From positions 1 to 41,451 of the forward strand of contig JBCDLC010000029.1 of NCBI GenBank assembly GCA_038745855.1: DNA of 41,451 nucleotides, given 5' to 3'. Positions 40,807 to 41,451 of the stretch are shown in pieces. Source of the stretch: UBA5336 sp038745855. Its GTDB lineage: Bacteria > Pseudomonadota > Alphaproteobacteria > Caulobacterales > Hyphomonadaceae. Both the position numbers and the translations under genes were made by a program. The number at the start of each line of letters is the position of its first letter. Within the stretch, counting starts at the first letter, position 1. The notes beneath the pieces are model-generated. The model had not been told where the DNA came from. It saw nothing but the letters and a program-made list of their open reading frames with translations, and made no database searches.

Positions 40807-41140
40807 GGTGGGTGAACTACGTGGAGATGGAGAGGTTGAGGTTAGTCTGCAGCTAGACATATACTATGGAAGAGGAAAGGGTACGGATATATTTTCTATA
40901 GACTTAGTTTCCAAGTCCACGTTGGCTTCAATCGATAATCCAAACATTCGAAAATACTATGTTCTGAGGCCCGATCAAACTGTTCTACAGGCGGTCTCCT
41001 CCATACAGCGAGGAGTTGAGGGAATACGTGCAGAGAGTGCAGAGCAGCTTCTCTTTATGCTTGCTGAAGTTTTTGATTGGGAATTTTCGAAAATAGGGTT
41101 TGGAGGTTTTTTCTGGAGATTAGGGTGCGATATAAATTAG
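40751..41140 (+). CDS. putative immunity protein (Imm8-like)
   Basis: A 129-residue acidic protein following an RHS tip, the usual place of a cognate immunity gene. The pattern VEVSLQLDIYYGRGKGTDIF, a YYVLRPDQT strand, a long helix, and LLFMLAEVFDWEFSKIGF resembles Imm8-type immunity proteins, but I cannot verify this. The start is GTG at 40751 with AGAAGAAG upstream; other GTG codons follow at 40760 and 40772. It overlaps the end of the tip frame by 56 bases. It is A+T-rich compared with the rest of the window, consistent with transfer. Confidence 0.65.
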   Translation: MDKVSPDVKSIQCIPELNEVGELRGDGEVEVSLQLDIYYGRGKGTDIFSIDLVSKSTLASIDNPNIRKYYVLRPDQTVLQAVSSIQRGVEGIRAESAEQLLFMLAEVFDWEFSKIGFGGFFWRLGCDIN

Positions 41141-41248
41141 CTGACCTTGGCTGATTTTTCCCTAGGACTTAGCGCGCGGGGCTGGAAAATACTGAATAGT
41201 TCTTGGATTTTTAGACGTCTTCGACTATAATTTTTAGGCGAGGTGACC

Positions 41249-41334
41249 ATGATGGATAACGGTAATATCAGCGATGAGTTTAAACGATATGCAGTGGTGC
41301 AGATTACCGCACGGAGTTACCCATTTATCAAAAG
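41249..41334 (+). mobile_element. IS3-type orfA remnant
   Basis: After AGGCGAGG, ATG at 41249 or 41252 opens NGNISDEFKRYAVVQITARSYP, which matches the N-terminus of IS3-family OrfA (SDEFKRDAVAQITERGYP type). The similarity stops after about 25 residues near 41330, before the helix-turn-helix is complete, and RHS-like sequence follows in another frame. The left end of the element probably lies in 41141-41248, which is otherwise non-coding. No right end is seen. Confidence 0.65.
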
Positions 41335-41451
41335 AGTGCCCCGCGAACGCCTGACGGGTCTTTCAGCTACTCCTACACGCTGTCAGACGATGAGAGGGAA
41401 GCCCATGCGATCTGGTCCAATGGGACGAATTACAACATCGCGTTCAATTAC
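41335..41451 (+). pseudogene. RHS-like fragment running off the window
   Basis: The frame AGT GCC CCG at 41335 encodes RTPDGSFSYSYTLSDDERE, then AHAIWSNGTNYNIAFNY to the window edge. The Tyr/Asn/Gly pattern is that of RHS/YD-repeat proteins. No start codon is present, and the IS3-type orfA remnant is joined directly upstream. It could be the broken continuation of the RHS locus or a second gene. Confidence 0.55.

Overview
The window is high-GC DNA with dense, overlapping genes, which suggests a proteobacterium, most likely an alphaproteobacterium. Evidence is gene content: dapB and dnaJ close together, HutC-type GntR regulators, DUF1330 and HapK-like small proteins, and many CoA-dependent catabolic enzymes. 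I cannot place the genus. Only the right end (about 40.08-41.3 kb) is clearly richer in A+T and looks transferred.

Layout. (1) 88-2824, minus: operon of a VOC-fold protein, an MDR/PTGR-like reductase and an alpha/beta hydrolase that lacks the usual catalytic Ser and His; a DUF1330 gene diverges from it at 2950. (2) 12347-3292, minus: a SAM methyltransferase, a 120-residue protein, an 1834-residue glutamate synthase large-subunit homologue, and a CysJ-like diflavin reductase where a GltD small subunit would be expected. (3) 12473-21166, plus: HapK-like protein, SDR, lipoprotein, PuuE-like deacetylase, AhpD/CMD protein, a citE-maoC-acyl-CoA dehydrogenase trio, a 43-residue mini-gene, two CaiB/BaiF CoA-transferases and a beta-barrel-like protein. 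(4) 23181-21179, minus: a 4-hydroxybutyrate-type CoA-transferase and a GntR/UTRA regulator; diverging from them at 23213-28531 are two MmgE/PrpD proteins, a PaaK-like CoA ligase and an amidase. (5) 33841-28542, minus: a second GntR/UTRA regulator, then a membrane protein, GlcD-type FAD oxidase, aldehyde dehydrogenase and crotonase. (6) 33937-38445: dapB, an acyltransferase, an acyl-CoA-dehydrogenase-like flavoprotein and dnaJ. (7) 38446-41451: REP-like repeats, a hypothetical gene, tRNA-Ser(TGA), and a decayed RHS toxin-tip/immunity locus with an IS3-type orfA remnant.

How it fits together. Regions 1-5 read as an accessory catabolic island. An acid or amide would be activated by ligase or CoA transfer, then dehydrogenated, hydrated and cleaved by a CitE-type lyase. 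The substrate cannot be read from sequence and no transporter is present. A 16-18 bp A/T-rich palindrome (consensus AAAWGATATAYCWTTT) occurs at three promoter regions, 2903, 12426 and 33025. These precede regions 1, 2/3 and 5, so they look like one regulon, probably of one of the two HutC-type regulators. The GltB homologue and its diflavin reductase fall in that regulon, which suggests a catabolic or redox role rather than ordinary ammonia assimilation. This is the strongest candidate for an undescribed system here.
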